DNA of 14,947 bases from an uncultured Porphyromonadaceae bacterium (GCA_900546365.1 URCF01000022.1:1-14947); one strand, 5' to 3'; shown: positions 6,559 to 14,244, counted from the stretch's first letter. Notes: generated from the letters alone by a model not told the origin. Translations and numbers: made by a program.

Positions 6559-7761
6559 ATGTTAAGAAAATATCTGAACCGTATAAAACCGCATTTCATG
6601 CCCGGCGGCAAGCTTCAGTCGCTTCAGTCGGTGTTTGAAGGGTTTGAGACGTTTCTCTACACTCCGGAGTCCACATCGCAGTCGGGCGTACATATCCACG
6701 ACAGCCTCGACTCCAAGCGAGTGATGATACTGGTGGTGCTGGCGCTGATGCCGTGCTTCTTCTTCGGAATGTACAACACCGGCTACCAGAACCTCGTGGC
6801 CGGTGGAGCCACCGAGTTCCCGTTCTGGTCAATAATGGCCTACGGATTTCTTGCCATCCTGCCAAGTGTGGTAGTGACCTACGTTGTGGGTCTCGGCATA
6901 GAATTCATCATAGCCCAGATGCGTCATGAGGAGATTCAGGAAGGATTTCTTGTGACAGGCATCCTCATCCCGATGATATGCCCCATTGAAACCCCGCTGT
7001 GGATGATAGCTGTGGCCACCGCCTTCTCCGTGATATTTGTCAAGGAGGTGTTCGGCGGCACAGGCTACAATATATTCAATGTGGCACTGGTGACCCGTGC
7101 GTTCCTCTTCTTTGCCTATCCGGCCCAGATGAGCGGCGACCATGTGTTTGTGGCCACCTCCAAGATTTTCGGTCTCGGAGCGCAAGTGCCCGATGGCTTC
7201 TCCGGAGCCACTCCGCTCGGACAGATAGCCACCCAGACAGCCGGACAGCTCCATCTCACCGACCTCGCCGGCAATGCCATCACCACCTGGCAGGCATTTC
7301 TGGGACTCATCCCCGGCTCATTTGGCGAAACCTCCACATTGTGCGTGTGCATCGGCGCCGCCATCCTCCTGTTCACTGGCATAGCCAACTGGCGCATTAT
7401 TGTGTCGGTGGTGCTCGGCGGACTGCTGATGGGATGGATAGCCAACCTTTGCGCCACCCCCACCTACCCGGCCTCGTATCTCACTCCGTGGGACCAGCTC
7501 TGCTTCGGAGGGTTTGCCTTCGCCGCCGTGTTCATGGCCACCGACCCTGTCACCGCCGCCCGCACAGGCACAGGCAAATATATCTATGGAGCATTGGTGG
7601 GCGTGATGGCAGTGCTCATCCGCGTGTACAACAACGGCTATCCCGAAGGAGCCATGCTGGCAGTGCTGCTTGGCAACGCCCTCGCGCCGCTGATTGACTA
7701 TTGCGTGGTGCAGGCCAATGTCAACCGCCGCATGCGCCGTCTTAAAGCCAGAGTTGAATAA
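6559..7761 (+). CDS. nqrB: Na+-translocating NADH:quinone reductase subunit B
   Basis: This 400-residue integral membrane protein is NqrB, which carries a covalently bound FMN and takes part in quinone reduction and Na+ transfer. Many hydrophobic segments are visible after a soluble N-terminus of about 50 residues. The flavinylation motif DGFSGATPL (about residues 212-220) places FMN on Thr218 (codon at 7210), added by the ApbE transferase, which is not encoded in this window. GGTGYNIFNVALVTRAFLFFAYP (about 166-188) is another family landmark. The start is the ATG at 6559. An upstream TTG at 6529 would overlap nqrA and add ten residues unlike the family. Confidence 0.95.
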   Translation: MLRKYLNRIKPHFMPGGKLQSLQSVFEGFETFLYTPESTSQSGVHIHDSLDSKRVMILVVLALMPCFFFGMYNTGYQNLVAGGATEFPFWSIMAYGFLAILPSVVVTYVVGLGIEFIIAQMRHEEIQEGFLVTGILIPMICPIETPLWMIAVATAFSVIFVKEVFGGTGYNIFNVALVTRAFLFFAYPAQMSGDHVFVATSKIFGLGAQVPDGFSGATPLGQIATQTAGQLHLTDLAGNAITTWQAFLGLIPGSFGETSTLCVCIGAAILLFTGIANWRIIVSVVLGGLLMGWIANLCATPTYPASYLTPWDQLCFGGFAFAAVFMATDPVTAARTGTGKYIYGALVGVMAVLIRVYNNGYPEGAMLAVLLGNALAPLIDYCVVQANVNRRMRRLKARVE

Positions 7762-7782
7762 CCATTCCAAAGCAACACTGCA

Positions 7783-8487
7783 ATGAACAAGCAATCCAAC
7801 ATCTACACCACCATATATATAATAGTGCTGGTGCTCATAGTAGGGTCGGCTTTGGCCCTGACATCACTGTCGCTGCGCGACAAGCAGCAGACCAACATCA
7901 ACGCCGACAAGATGCGCCAGATTCTGGCCTCCGTGCACATCGCGCCAGAGAAGGATCAGATAGTGTCGGACTACGAAAAATATGTGACCCGCTCATTCAT
8001 AGTCAATTCCGAAGGTCTGGAGCTGCAAGGCGACGCCTTTGCCGTGGATGTGGCCTCGCAGGCCAAACTCCCCGACAGCGAGCGTCAGCTGCCGGTGTAT
8101 GAATGTACACTGTCGGACGGCGCGGTGAAATATATCCTGCCGATGTACGGTGCCGGACTCTGGGGCCCGATATGGGGATATGTGGCATTTGATGCCGACG
8201 GCTCCACCATCTACGGCGCCTACTTCGCCCATCAGGGCGAGACTCCCGGTCTGGGAGCAGAAATCGAGAAACCGGCTTTCTCCAGCCAGTTTGACGGCAA
8301 GAGCGTCACCCCCAACGGCACTTTCCAGCCCGTGGAAGTGGTGAAAAAAGGGCAGAAACCGGCCGGAGGTGAGGACTATGTGGACGGCATATCGGGTGGC
8401 ACCATCACCTCCAAAGGTGTAGGAGCCATGTTTGCCAACTGCATCACCCCGTACAAAACATTTCTCCACAACCTCAGCACCAAATAA
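7783..8487 (+). CDS. nqrC: Na+-translocating NADH:quinone reductase subunit C
   Basis: This 234-residue protein is NqrC, anchored by one N-terminal membrane helix (about residues 8-28) with a periplasmic FMN-binding domain. GLWGPIWGYVAFDADGSTIYGAYF (about 125-148), HQGETPGLGAEI (about 150-161) and VDGISGGTITSKGVGAMF (about 200-217) are the family landmarks. FMN is expected on Thr207 of SGGT. The usual ApbE target is D-x-x-S-G-A-T, so the Ala position is Gly here. The rest of the motif, including Asp201, is kept, and the subunit looks functional. It starts 21 bases after nqrB and ends 3 bases before nqrD. Confidence 0.94.
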   Translation: MNKQSNIYTTIYIIVLVLIVGSALALTSLSLRDKQQTNINADKMRQILASVHIAPEKDQIVSDYEKYVTRSFIVNSEGLELQGDAFAVDVASQAKLPDSERQLPVYECTLSDGAVKYILPMYGAGLWGPIWGYVAFDADGSTIYGAYFAHQGETPGLGAEIEKPAFSSQFDGKSVTPNGTFQPVEVVKKGQKPAGGEDYVDGISGGTITSKGVGAMFANCITPYKTFLHNLSTK

Positions 8488-8490
8488 GCC

Positions 8491-9120
8491 ATGGCAGAAA
8501 AGATAAGCAACAAGAGCGTACTGCTCAATCCGTTTTCAAAGAACAATCCGGTGATTGTGCAGATTCTCGGCATCTGCTCCGTGCTCGCCGTCACCGCCAA
8601 ACTCGAGCCCGCGATAGTGATGGGCATCTCAGTTATAGCTGTGCTCGCATTCAGCAATGTGATAATATCGCTGCTGCGCAACACCATCCCCACCAACATC
8701 CGCATCATCGTGCAGCTGGTGGTGGTGGCAGGCCTGGTGGTGATAGTGGACCAGCTGCTCAAAGCCTACACCTACGATGTGAGCAAGCAGCTGTCGGTGT
8801 TCATCGGCCTGATAATCACCAACTGCATACTTATGGGCCGTCTGGAGGCTTTCGCCATGGCCAACAAGCCGTGGCCATCATTCCTTGACGGTGTGGGCAA
8901 CGGCATAGGGTATGCCATCATCCTCATCATCGTGGGATTCTTCCGCGAGCTGCTCGGCAGCGGCACACTGCTCGGCTTTCAGGTGATACCGCAGTGGTGC
9001 TACGACCACGGCTATGTGAACAACGGCCTCATGATTCTCCCGCCGATGGCTCTGATTGTGGTGGGGTGCATAATATGGGTTCACCGTTCGCGCAACAAAG
9101 ACCTGCAGGAAAATCAATAA
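8491..9120 (+). CDS. nqrD: Na+-translocating NADH:quinone reductase subunit D
   Basis: This 209-residue integral membrane protein is NqrD, one of the paired inverted-topology subunits that form the membrane core. About six hydrophobic segments are seen. Cys29 (in LGICSVLAV) and Cys112 (in ITNCILMGR) coincide in position with the cysteines that, with two in NqrE, hold an iron centre in the Vibrio enzyme. NCILMGRLEAFAMANKPWPSFLDGVGNGIGY is a typical family stretch. It follows nqrC by 3 bases and precedes nqrE by 25 bases. Rnf complexes have the paralog RnfE, but the NqrA-to-NqrF context settles the assignment. Confidence 0.95.
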   Translation: MAEKISNKSVLLNPFSKNNPVIVQILGICSVLAVTAKLEPAIVMGISVIAVLAFSNVIISLLRNTIPTNIRIIVQLVVVAGLVVIVDQLLKAYTYDVSKQLSVFIGLIITNCILMGRLEAFAMANKPWPSFLDGVGNGIGYAIILIIVGFFRELLGSGTLLGFQVIPQWCYDHGYVNNGLMILPPMALIVVGCIIWVHRSRNKDLQENQ

Positions 9121-9145
9121 TCACACACCCAAGGAATCAGAATAA

Positions 9146-9763
9146 ATGGAAAATCTCAACTTATTCATACGGTCAATATTTGTTGACAACATGATATTTG
9201 CCTACTTCCTGGGCATGTGCTCATTCCTGGCAGTATCGAAAAATGTGAAAACAGCACTTGGACTCGGCGTGGCTGTGACCTTCATGCTCACCATCACCCT
9301 CCCCATCAACTATCTGCTTGAAACCTACGTGCTCCGCGCCGGTGCGCTCACCTGGCTCGGACCTGAGTATGCCGATGTGGACCTGAGCTTCCTGTCGCTG
9401 ATAATGTTCATAGCCGTGATAGCCTCCATGACACAGCTCGTGGAGATGACAGTGGAGAAATATTCCCCTTCCCTCTACGCCTCGCTCGGCATCTTCCTGC
9501 CGCTGATAGCGGTGAACTGCGCCATTCTCGGCGGGTCGCTCTTCATGCAGCAGCGCGGATTTGGCAGCGTGTGGACCGCCACTTGCGCAGGAGCCGGATG
9601 GGGCATAGGCTGGCTGATAGCCATCGTGGCTATCGCCGCCATCCGCGAACGGCTTGCCACCTACTCCAACATCCCCAAGCCCCTGCGCGGCACCGGCATC
9701 ACATTCATCCTCACCGCGCTGATGGGCATAGCGTTCATGAGCTTCCTGGGTATCAAACTATAA
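9146..9763 (+). CDS. nqrE: Na+-translocating NADH:quinone reductase subunit E
   Basis: This 205-residue integral membrane protein is NqrE, the partner of NqrD. About six hydrophobic segments are visible. Cys25 (in FLGMCSFLAVSK) and Cys125 (in IAVNCAILGGSLF) are the expected ligands for the intramembrane iron centre shared with NqrD Cys29 and Cys112. The segment SPSLYASLGIFLPLIAVNCAILGG is a family hallmark. It starts 25 bases after nqrD and ends 12 bases before nqrF. Length agrees with the family norm of about 200. Confidence 0.95.
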   Translation: MENLNLFIRSIFVDNMIFAYFLGMCSFLAVSKNVKTALGLGVAVTFMLTITLPINYLLETYVLRAGALTWLGPEYADVDLSFLSLIMFIAVIASMTQLVEMTVEKYSPSLYASLGIFLPLIAVNCAILGGSLFMQQRGFGSVWTATCAGAGWGIGWLIAIVAIAAIRERLATYSNIPKPLRGTGITFILTALMGIAFMSFLGIKL

Positions 9764-9775
9764 GCATAGCAAACA

Positions 9776-11080
9776 ATGACACAGAATATGATATTTCTAA
9801 GCACTTCAGCATCCACCCTCACCCTGCTGGCAGGCGTGGGCGTGTTTCTGCTCATCACCCTGCTGCTTGTGGCAGTGCTGCTTATTGCCAAACATTATCT
9901 TGTGCATACCGGTAAGGTGAAAATCACCGTCAACAACGACACTGTGGTGGAAGCCGACTCGGGCAAGCCTCTGCTCGGCACAATGGCCGACTGCAATGTG
10001 TTTCTTCCGTCGGCTTGCGGCGGCAAAGGCAGCTGCGGACAGTGCAAGGTGCAGGTGTTTGAAGGCGGCGGCAACATCCTCCCCACCGAAATGGTGCATT
10101 TCACCCGCAAGGAGATGAAGGACGACTGGCGTCTGGCCTGCCAGGTGAAAGTGAAGGAAGATATGAAAATCGGCGTACCCGCCTCGGTGCTCGACATCAA
10201 GGAGTGGGAGTGCACCGTGATTTCCAACCGCAATGTGGCCACCTTTATCAAAGAGTTTATCGTGGCACTCCCCCCGGGCGAGCACATGGACTTCATCCCC
10301 GGCTCCTATGCCCAGATCAAGATTCCGGCCTACACCATGGACTACGACAAGGATATCGACAAATCGCTCATCGGCGACGAGTATCTGCCGGCATGGGAAA
10401 AATTCGGTCTGTTCACCCTCAAGTGCAAAAACGAAGAGCCCACAGTGCGCGCCTATTCTATGGCCAACTACCCTGCTGAAGGCGACCGCATAATGCTCAC
10501 CGTGCGCATAGCCACTCCCCCGTTCAAGCCGAAGCCCCAAGTGGGATTTCAGGAAGTGATGCCCGGTATTGCATCCAGCTACATCTTCACTCTCAAGCCC
10601 GGCGACAAGGTGCTCATGAGCGGTCCTTACGGCGACTTCCACCCCATATTCGACTCCAAGAAAGAGATGATGTGGATAGGCGGTGGTGCCGGTATGGCTC
10701 CGCTCCGCGCACAGATCATGCACATGACCAAAACCCTCAACTGCCGCGACAGAGAGATGCACTACTTCTACGGAGCCCGTGCCCTCAACGAAGTGTTTTA
10801 CCTGCAGGATTTCCTCCAGCTGGAGAAAGAATTCCCCAACTTCCATTTCCACCTGGCACTCGACCGTCCCGACCCTGCCGCCGATGCAGCGGGCGTGAAA
10901 TACACTCCGGGATTTGTGCACCAGGTGATCTACGACACCTATCTCAAAAACCACGAGAATCCCGAAGATATAGAGTATTATATGTGTGGCCCCGGTCCGA
11001 TGAGCGCCGCAGTCAACAAGATGCTCGACTCACTGGGCGTGGATCCCGAGAATATCCACTACGACAACTTCGGCGGCTGA
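9776..11080 (+). CDS. nqrF: Na+-translocating NADH:quinone reductase subunit F
   Basis: This 434-residue protein is NqrF, the subunit that oxidises NADH and feeds electrons into the complex. One membrane helix (about residues 15-40) anchors it. A ferredoxin-like domain follows with 2Fe-2S ligands Cys81, Cys87, Cys90 and Cys122 (SACGGKGSCGQCKVQ, then RLACQV). The reductase part has the FAD motif RAYS (225-228), GGGAGMAPLR (302-311) for NADH and a closing CGPGPM (404-409) ending in YDNFGG. About 25 residues after residue 183 (around YTMDYDKDIDKSLIGDEYLPAWEKF) are the insert typical of NqrF. It is the last gene of the operon and is followed by a strong hairpin. Confidence 0.96.
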   Translation: MTQNMIFLSTSASTLTLLAGVGVFLLITLLLVAVLLIAKHYLVHTGKVKITVNNDTVVEADSGKPLLGTMADCNVFLPSACGGKGSCGQCKVQVFEGGGNILPTEMVHFTRKEMKDDWRLACQVKVKEDMKIGVPASVLDIKEWECTVISNRNVATFIKEFIVALPPGEHMDFIPGSYAQIKIPAYTMDYDKDIDKSLIGDEYLPAWEKFGLFTLKCKNEEPTVRAYSMANYPAEGDRIMLTVRIATPPFKPKPQVGFQEVMPGIASSYIFTLKPGDKVLMSGPYGDFHPIFDSKKEMMWIGGGAGMAPLRAQIMHMTKTLNCRDREMHYFYGARALNEVFYLQDFLQLEKEFPNFHFHLALDRPDPAADAAGVKYTPGFVHQVIYDTYLKNHENPEDIEYYMCGPGPMSAAVNKMLDSLGVDPENIHYDNFGG

Positions 11081-11096
11081 AGCCCGTCCGGATTCC

Positions 11097-11142
11097 AATC
11101 ATCAAGCCCGATAAATCGTGCGATTTATCGGGCTTGATGATT
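11097..11142 (+). terminator. 22-bp hairpin after nqrF
   Basis: Arms 11097-11118 and 11121-11142 are perfectly complementary with only two bases between them (centre CG-TG-CG). It lies 16 bases after the nqrF stop, so it probably ends or protects the operon transcript. No T-run follows, only AT-rich 9-mers, so classical intrinsic termination is not certain. Confidence 0.65.
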
Positions 11143-11143
11143 A

Positions 11144-11161
11144 ATGATTTATATGATTTAT
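11144..11161. repeat. Two tandem ATGATTTAT units
   Basis: ATGATTTAT at 11144-11152 is repeated at 11153-11161, directly after the hairpin. The same 9-bp spacing and the 10-mer TTATATGATT also occur in the array at 1368-1448, which suggests a related intergenic element. Confidence 0.6.
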
Positions 11162-11201
11162 TGGGCTGATTCTCCGGGAATGTAATTTTTTTCGCAAAAA
11201 A

Positions 11202-11233
11202 TTTGCAGAAATTAAAAAGATGCCATACATTTG
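11202..11233 (+). promoter_or_regulatory. Bacteroidota-type promoter for the TraB/ABC/GntR operon
   Basis: TTTG at 11202-11205, a 20-base gap and TACATTTG at 11226-11233 give a full match to TTTG-N(19-21)-TAnnTTTG. Transcription should start near 11240, inside the palindrome at 11235-11258. This is the best promoter match in the window. Confidence 0.85.
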
Positions 11234-11234
11234 C

Positions 11235-11258
11235 AGTGTTGTAGTAAAGTACAACACT
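11235..11258. promoter_or_regulatory. Perfect palindrome at the start of transcription, candidate GntR operator
   Basis: AGTGTTGTA at 11235-11243 and TACAACACT at 11250-11258 are exact reverse complements separated by GTAAAG. It begins one base after the -7 element, so a bound dimer would block initiation. The last gene downstream encodes a GntR/YtrA-type repressor, and YtrA-type operators are palindromes with TGTA/TACA-like half-sites. Assignment to that repressor is inference. As RNA it could also form a 5' stem-loop. Confidence 0.6.
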
Positions 11259-11293
11259 AAAACAATACATCTCCTATACTAAAACTATCTCAA

Positions 11294-12181
11294 ATGATGA
11301 AGAAAATCGTTATGTCGCTTCTGGCCGTCGCTTGCCTCGGGATAAGCGCACAGGCCCAACTGCTTTGGAAAATATCAGGCAACGGTGTCACCAAACCGTC
11401 GTTTCTGGTGGGCACACACCATATCGCTCCCGCCGGGATGCAGGACTCAATCGCCGGGCTGGATGCCGCCATCCAATCGGTGGACCAGGTGTGGGGTGAA
11501 GTGGTGATGAGCGAGATGACCTCGCCGCAAGGAATGATAGAGCTCCAGAAATTCATGGCCGCACCGGCCGACAGCACCCTCAATCTGCTTCTGCAGCCCG
11601 CACAGCTTGACTCAGTGGCCACCACATTGAGCAAATATGTGGGAGCAGAGGTGCCCGCCGCACAGCTCATCTATTTCCGTCCGGCAGTGATCAGTGCCCA
11701 GCTCGCCGTTCTTCAGAGCATGGCCGCAATTCCGGGCTTCAACCCCAATGCCCAACTCGACGGAGTGATTCAGCAACTCGGAGCCAAGGCCGGGAAAAGC
11801 ATCCACGGCCTCGAGACAGTGGCCCAGCAACTGGCACTGCTCTACGGGGCACCGCTCACAGAGCAGGCTGCCGACCTGATGGAGCAGGTGCGTCTTGACG
11901 GTGTGGCGGCAGGGAAAGCCCGCGAAATGGCCGCCGCATACATGTCGGGCAACCTTGCCGCACTCAAGGACCTCATGACCGATCCAGCCATGGGAATGTC
12001 GCCCGAAGAAGCCGACAAACTCATCAATGACCGCAACTCGGCATGGGTGGATTTCCTCATCGGCGCACTGCCCACCACCTCCATGCTCATAGCAGTGGGT
12101 GCAGGACACCTGCCCGGCGAAAAAGGAGTGATCAATCTGCTGCAGAAAGCAGGATTTGAAGTGTCACCGCTAACAGAATAA
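11294..12181 (+). CDS. Secreted TraB/GumN (TIKI-like) family protein
   Basis: This 295-residue protein has a clear signal peptide (MMKKIVMSLLAVACLGISAQA, cut near residue 21-22) and belongs to the TraB/GumN family. The conserved points are all visible: LVGTHH (38-43), Glu69 in VWGEV, HGLET (171-175), NDRNSAW (245-251) and AVGAGHL (267-273). The paired G-x-x-H motifs, Glu and Arg are the residues kept in TIKI-like metalloproteases, so a metal-dependent peptidase acting outside the inner membrane is a reasonable but unproven role. It is the first gene downstream of the promoter and palindrome, and the ABC ATPase follows after 7 bases, so they are probably co-transcribed. Its substrate is unknown. 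An alternative ATG at 11297 would change one residue. Confidence 0.88.
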   Translation: MMKKIVMSLLAVACLGISAQAQLLWKISGNGVTKPSFLVGTHHIAPAGMQDSIAGLDAAIQSVDQVWGEVVMSEMTSPQGMIELQKFMAAPADSTLNLLLQPAQLDSVATTLSKYVGAEVPAAQLIYFRPAVISAQLAVLQSMAAIPGFNPNAQLDGVIQQLGAKAGKSIHGLETVAQQLALLYGAPLTEQAADLMEQVRLDGVAAGKAREMAAAYMSGNLAALKDLMTDPAMGMSPEEADKLINDRNSAWVDFLIGALPTTSMLIAVGAGHLPGEKGVINLLQKAGFEVSPLTE

Positions 12182-12188
12182 CACAATC

Positions 12189-13046
12189 ATGATACAAGTA
12201 AAAGACCTCACCTATCGCTACCACAACGGGTTCACAGCCCTGAGCGATGTGAACTGCACCATCGAAAGCGGCATACATCTGCTGCTTGGCGAAAACGGTG
12301 CCGGAAAAACCACCTTCCTCCATATCCTTGCCGGACTCCGCAAGCCCACACAAGGGAGCTGCCTTGTGAACGGCGAAGCACCGAGCCTCCGCCTCCCCTC
12401 CACGATGGCCCAGCTGTTCATCTACACCGACAACATGCTGCTGCCGTGCAAGAACATAATGGAATACACCCGCAGCCATGCGCAGTTCTACCCCACATTC
12501 TCCATTGATGTGCTTAAAGAGTGCCTGCAGGAGTTTGGCATGACAGGCGAGGAACCGCTTGCCAGCCTTTCGTTCGGCAACCGCAGGAAAGCACAGATAG
12601 CCTACGTGATAGCCCTGAACACCAACATACTGCTCCTTGACGAGCCTGCCAACGGACTTGACATCACAGCCAAGCAAGCATTGCGCCGTCTCCTTGCCCG
12701 CTTCGTAGGCCCCGAGAAGACAGTGCTGATCTCCACCCACACCGTGAGCGACCTCGAGTCGCTGTTTGACACCCTCACAGTGATACACCGCGGAAAGCTC
12801 ATCACCTCGCTTCCTGTGTGGCAGATCACAGAGCGACTGGCATTCCGCTCCAATATGATGCCCCCTGAGGAGTCGCTCTACTGCGAGCAGGAGCAGGGGC
12901 TATTCCGCTACATAGAGCGCGCGTCGGACAAAGGCAACCCCACCGGCATCAACTATCAACTGCTTTACAATGCCCTGCTCTCTCCGCAAGGCGACATAAT
13001 CAACCAAATTCTCAACACTCCCGGCCATGACAACAATGAACTGTGA
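12189..13046 (+). CDS. ABC transporter ATP-binding protein
   Basis: This 285-residue protein is an ABC-type ATPase that would power the membrane protein encoded next. The Walker A motif GENGAGKT is at 34-41, Walker B ILLLDEP at 147-153 with catalytic Glu152, the D-loop around GLD at 156-158, and the switch His184 in STHT. The signature reads LSFGN (127-131) instead of LSGGQ. The usual Q-loop Gln is not obvious at LFIYTDNML (about 76-84). Both are features seen in ABC-2 exporter ATPases of Bacteroidota. The last 70 or so residues form an accessory C-terminal part without recognised motifs. It overlaps the next gene by 20 bases, showing tight coupling. The substrate cannot be read from sequence; with the GntR/YtrA gene nearby, an envelope-stress or antimicrobial-export role is a guess. 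Confidence 0.9.
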   Translation: MIQVKDLTYRYHNGFTALSDVNCTIESGIHLLLGENGAGKTTFLHILAGLRKPTQGSCLVNGEAPSLRLPSTMAQLFIYTDNMLLPCKNIMEYTRSHAQFYPTFSIDVLKECLQEFGMTGEEPLASLSFGNRRKAQIAYVIALNTNILLLDEPANGLDITAKQALRRLLARFVGPEKTVLISTHTVSDLESLFDTLTVIHRGKLITSLPVWQITERLAFRSNMMPPEESLYCEQEQGLFRYIERASDKGNPTGINYQLLYNALLSPQGDIINQILNTPGHDNNEL

Positions 13047-13812
13047 TACAGCCACCCCTGAGGTGAGCAATAAATTTTCCTGGCGCCGCGCATGGGCCAT
13101 CTCATCGCTCTACGAGCCCACCATCAAATGGCAGCTCATAATCTACGCAATAGTATCAGCCTTTACCGGCGGCGTGGTATATGCCCTCAATGCCACCGTA
13201 TTAGGCATATTGTCAATGGGTCTTTTCGGCACCGTCACAAACCTGATGCTTTATTTCGGACCGCTTGTGTTTGCCCGCAAAAGCAACCCTGTGGTAGAAA
13301 CCACACTTCCAGCCACCATCGCCGAGAAATGCACATTCTACATACTCTACAGCCTGGTTGTGATACCGCTGGTGCTCAACATCCCATACTACATCGTGCT
13401 CCTGACCGGAAACTTCATCCACCCTGTGGCTGAAACTTTCCAGGAGATACTCAACCTGCAAAGCAGCATGATCACCAAGAGCTACGGACTCAGCATACTG
13501 TCATTCGCCATGCCCATCTCAGTGTGCCTGTACACCCTGATGGCAAGTGAGAAAAACCGTATAGTCAAGGCTGTGCTATGGACCATAGGCGTGAATGTGG
13601 CGTTAGGACTTATAGGCGGCATCTACGGAGTGGTTATGGCCTTAACCGGTCCGCATATCGATCCCGAAGACGCATCCGCAGCCTACCATCTTGGAGAAAT
13701 GCTAGGCTCCGGTTTCAACAATCTCATCATCCTGTCAAGCCTCACATCGGCAGCTGTCAGTGCCGTGATGATATGGCTCACATGCCGCAAAATATCATAC
13801 CGTCAATTATGA
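13027..13812 (+). CDS. Predicted ABC-2-type membrane protein
   Basis: This 261-residue protein has about six membrane helices (about residues 35-55, 58-82, 104-128, 152-172, 182-206, 230-252). It looks like the membrane half of an ABC-2 transporter. GPLVFARKSNPVVETTLPATIAEKC (about 78-102) between helices two and three contains an LPA-x-x-x-EK pattern often seen in Bacteroidota ABC-2 permeases. The gene starts inside the end of the ATPase gene and its stop overlaps the GntR start as ATGA, so all three are likely translated together. A second in-frame ATG at 13036 would shorten it by three residues. No specific substrate is indicated. Confidence 0.8.
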   Translation: MTTMNCDTATPEVSNKFSWRRAWAISSLYEPTIKWQLIIYAIVSAFTGGVVYALNATVLGILSMGLFGTVTNLMLYFGPLVFARKSNPVVETTLPATIAEKCTFYILYSLVVIPLVLNIPYYIVLLTGNFIHPVAETFQEILNLQSSMITKSYGLSILSFAMPISVCLYTLMASEKNRIVKAVLWTIGVNVALGLIGGIYGVVMALTGPHIDPEDASAAYHLGEMLGSGFNNLIILSSLTSAAVSAVMIWLTCRKISYRQL

Positions 13813-14165
13813 ATTTCAGAACCGACACACCAATATATCTACAGATTGCCAACTGGTGCTTCACCTGCATAGCCACCGGTCAATGGGTGCCCGACGAGCG
13901 CATCCCGTCGGTGCGCGAGCTGGCGGTGGCACTGAGCGTCAACACCCACACGGTGCTCAAAGCTTTGGAATACCTGCAGAAGCACGACATCATAGCCCCG
14001 CGTCGCGGCCTTGGCTACTTCCTGGCGCCGGATGCCCGGCAGCGTGTGAGCGCAGCACGCAAGGAGCAATTTTTTGAAGAAACACTTCCTGGCATAGCAA
14101 GCGAGATGCGGATGCTCGGGATAAGCATCGATGAACTTGTTGACGCACTCCGTAAATTGAAATAA
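13809..14165 (+). CDS. GntR-family transcriptional regulator, YtrA type
   Basis: This 118-residue protein is a small GntR repressor. Residues 1-75 form the winged helix: TPIYLQIANWCFTCIATGQW, then IPSVRELAVALSVNTHTVLKALEYLQKHDII as the helix-turn-helix, and APRRGLGYFLAP as the wing. The remaining 40 or so residues form a short helical tail, the length expected of the YtrA subfamily, which lacks a ligand-binding domain of FadR or HutC type. YtrA regulators typically control adjacent ABC transporters, as this context suggests. The ATG overlaps the permease stop codon (ATGA). A longer reading starting at 13578 is rejected because it runs through the permease in another frame. Its likely operator is the palindrome at 11235-11258. 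Unusually, the regulator is last rather than first in the operon. Confidence 0.9.
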   Translation: MNFRTDTPIYLQIANWCFTCIATGQWVPDERIPSVRELAVALSVNTHTVLKALEYLQKHDIIAPRRGLGYFLAPDARQRVSAARKEQFFEETLPGIASEMRMLGISIDELVDALRKLK

Positions 14166-14190
14166 AAATAACAGCTTTTTCAGAACCATA

Positions 14191-14244
14191 AGTGCCTGAT
14201 GATTGTTTTGGTTAGAAAATGAACCAACACAACCATCAGGCTCT
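14191..14244. promoter_or_regulatory. Long imperfect palindrome abutting the oxidoreductase start
   Basis: GCCTGATGATTGTTTTGGTT at 14194-14213 faces a near-complement at 14222-14241 across an 8-base centre. Eighteen of 20 positions pair, and outer bases 14191-14192 pair with 14243-14244. It ends directly at the ATG at 14245. It may be a repressor operator or, as RNA, a hairpin hiding the start. No clean TAnnTTTG promoter is seen between 14166 and 14244. TTGTTTTG at 14203-14210, inside the left arm, is a one-base-off candidate. Confidence 0.6.

Noticed and set aside
5619..6611. Minus-strand open frame of 330 codons inside nqrA
   Set aside because: nqrA is a full-length family member, and the antisense reading has no domain, promoter or neighbour context.
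9806..10954. Minus-strand open frame of 382 codons inside nqrF
   Set aside because: nqrF has all its Fe-S, FAD and NADH motifs in frame on the plus strand. The opposite frame is His/Val-rich without recognisable domains.
5187..11080. Rnf complex instead of Na+-NQR
   Set aside because: The order nqrABCDEF with an NqrA subunit and an NqrF carrying 2Fe-2S, FAD and NADH motifs is specific to NQR. Rnf would have RnfB and RnfC ferredoxin-type subunits.
13578..13808. N-terminal extension of the GntR regulator
   Set aside because: The extension is read out of frame through the permease gene and is Arg/Ser/His-rich. The ATG at 13809 overlaps the permease stop and starts directly at the winged helix.
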